Positions 63,977 to 64,000 of a stretch of 64,000 bases of DNA are shown piece by piece. The notes under the pieces are model-generated. The model did no database searches. It worked only from the letters and a program-made list of their open reading frames with translations, and was not told the origin of the DNA. This DNA comes from Sagittula salina (GTDB lineage Bacteria > Pseudomonadota > Alphaproteobacteria > Rhodobacterales > Rhodobacteraceae), in contig NZ_JAGISH010000001.1 in assembly GCF_017813235.1 (NCBI RefSeq), forward strand, positions 310,001 through 374,000. Reading direction: 5' to 3'. Every line of letters starts with the position of its first letter. The stretch's first letter is position 1. A program made the position numbers and the translations under genes.

Positions 63977-64000
63977 TTATTCGGCCGGGGTGGCGGAGGC
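63977..64000 (-). CDS. C-terminal end of an unidentified gene, partial
   Basis: A frame from base 64000 ends at TAA (63977-63979), giving ...ASATPAE. Seven residues cannot be assigned. Position upstream of the kinase suggests a nitrogen or transporter gene continues outside. Confidence 0.35.
   Translation of the reverse strand, partial: ASATPAE

Overview
This is a 64 kb chromosomal window from a GC-rich alphaproteobacterium, most likely a marine Rhodobacteraceae (Roseobacter-group) organism. The evidence is the gene content: a beta-hydroxyaspartate cycle operon with its IclR regulator, a smoEFGK-smoS-mtlK polyol operon, hisB-hisH-DUF2147-hisA, a one-chain pyruvate carboxylase, TamA/TamB, and intergenic repeats containing GAGGTATTT...ACCAAAGAAGCAG. 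The genus cannot be decided from the sequence. No phage, transposase, plasmid or CRISPR locus was seen; this is mostly metabolic, transport-rich chromosome.

Layout. 1-3.0 kb: an edge-truncated gene for a receiver-like protein with a long Pro/Ala/Gln-rich tail, then an FMN alpha-hydroxy-acid oxidase. 3.2-8.5 kb: pyruvate carboxylase with two TTTGCAAA boxes upstream, small proteins (DUF2314, rhodanese, VOC) and two identical tRNA-Gly(GCC). 8.7-12.8 kb: hisB, hisH and hisA with an opposing DUF2147 gene; hisF does not follow hisA, and DUF302 and DUF4168 genes come next. 13.3-15.9 kb: leftward PhyH dioxygenase, beta-hydroxyacid dehydrogenase and SDR operon with a TGGTATACCA operator. 16.2-22.1 kb: rightward operon of LysE exporter, FAD-linked 2-hydroxyacid dehydrogenase, XylX-like dehydratase, KDG kinase, DenD-like dehydrogenase and XylB-like sugar dehydrogenase. 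22.3-27.7 kb: D-2-hydroxyacid dehydrogenase plus aminotransferase (leftward, second TGGTATACCA) and a CUT2-type sugar ABC transporter (rightward). 27.9-30.3 kb: FAH hydrolase, zeta-class GST isomerase and an alpha/beta hydrolase. 30.3-36.8 kb: tamB and tamA. 37.1-43.9 kb: transglutaminase, circularly permuted ATP-grasp/alpha-E, and transglutaminase-DUF2126 genes. 44.3-50.9 kb: a D-2-hydroxyacid dehydrogenase and bhcDCBA with divergent bhcR. 51.1-58.9 kb: polyol operon and LacI regulator. 59.1-64 kb: TPP enzyme (third TGGTATACCA), methyltransferase, cyanase, and a PP2C/kinase fusion.

How the genes work together. Several units could meet at C2 and sugar-acid metabolism. The glycolate/D-lactate-type oxidase and the hydroxyacid dehydrogenases touch glyoxylate or hydroxypyruvate. 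The bhc operon turns glyoxylate into oxaloacetate through glycine, beta-hydroxyaspartate and iminosuccinate. Pyruvate carboxylase supplies oxaloacetate from pyruvate. The 16-22 kb operon oxidises an aldose and handles 2-keto-3-deoxy acids, and the adjacent ABC transporter may import the sugar. The polyol operon feeds fructose-type ketoses into central metabolism. Three perfect TGGTATACCA palindromes suggest one unlinked GntR-type repressor controls three separate operons. The transglutaminase/ATP-grasp/alpha-E trio is the best candidate for a poorly described biosynthetic system: its families are known and a peptide- or amide-forming role has been predicted, but I know of no established product.
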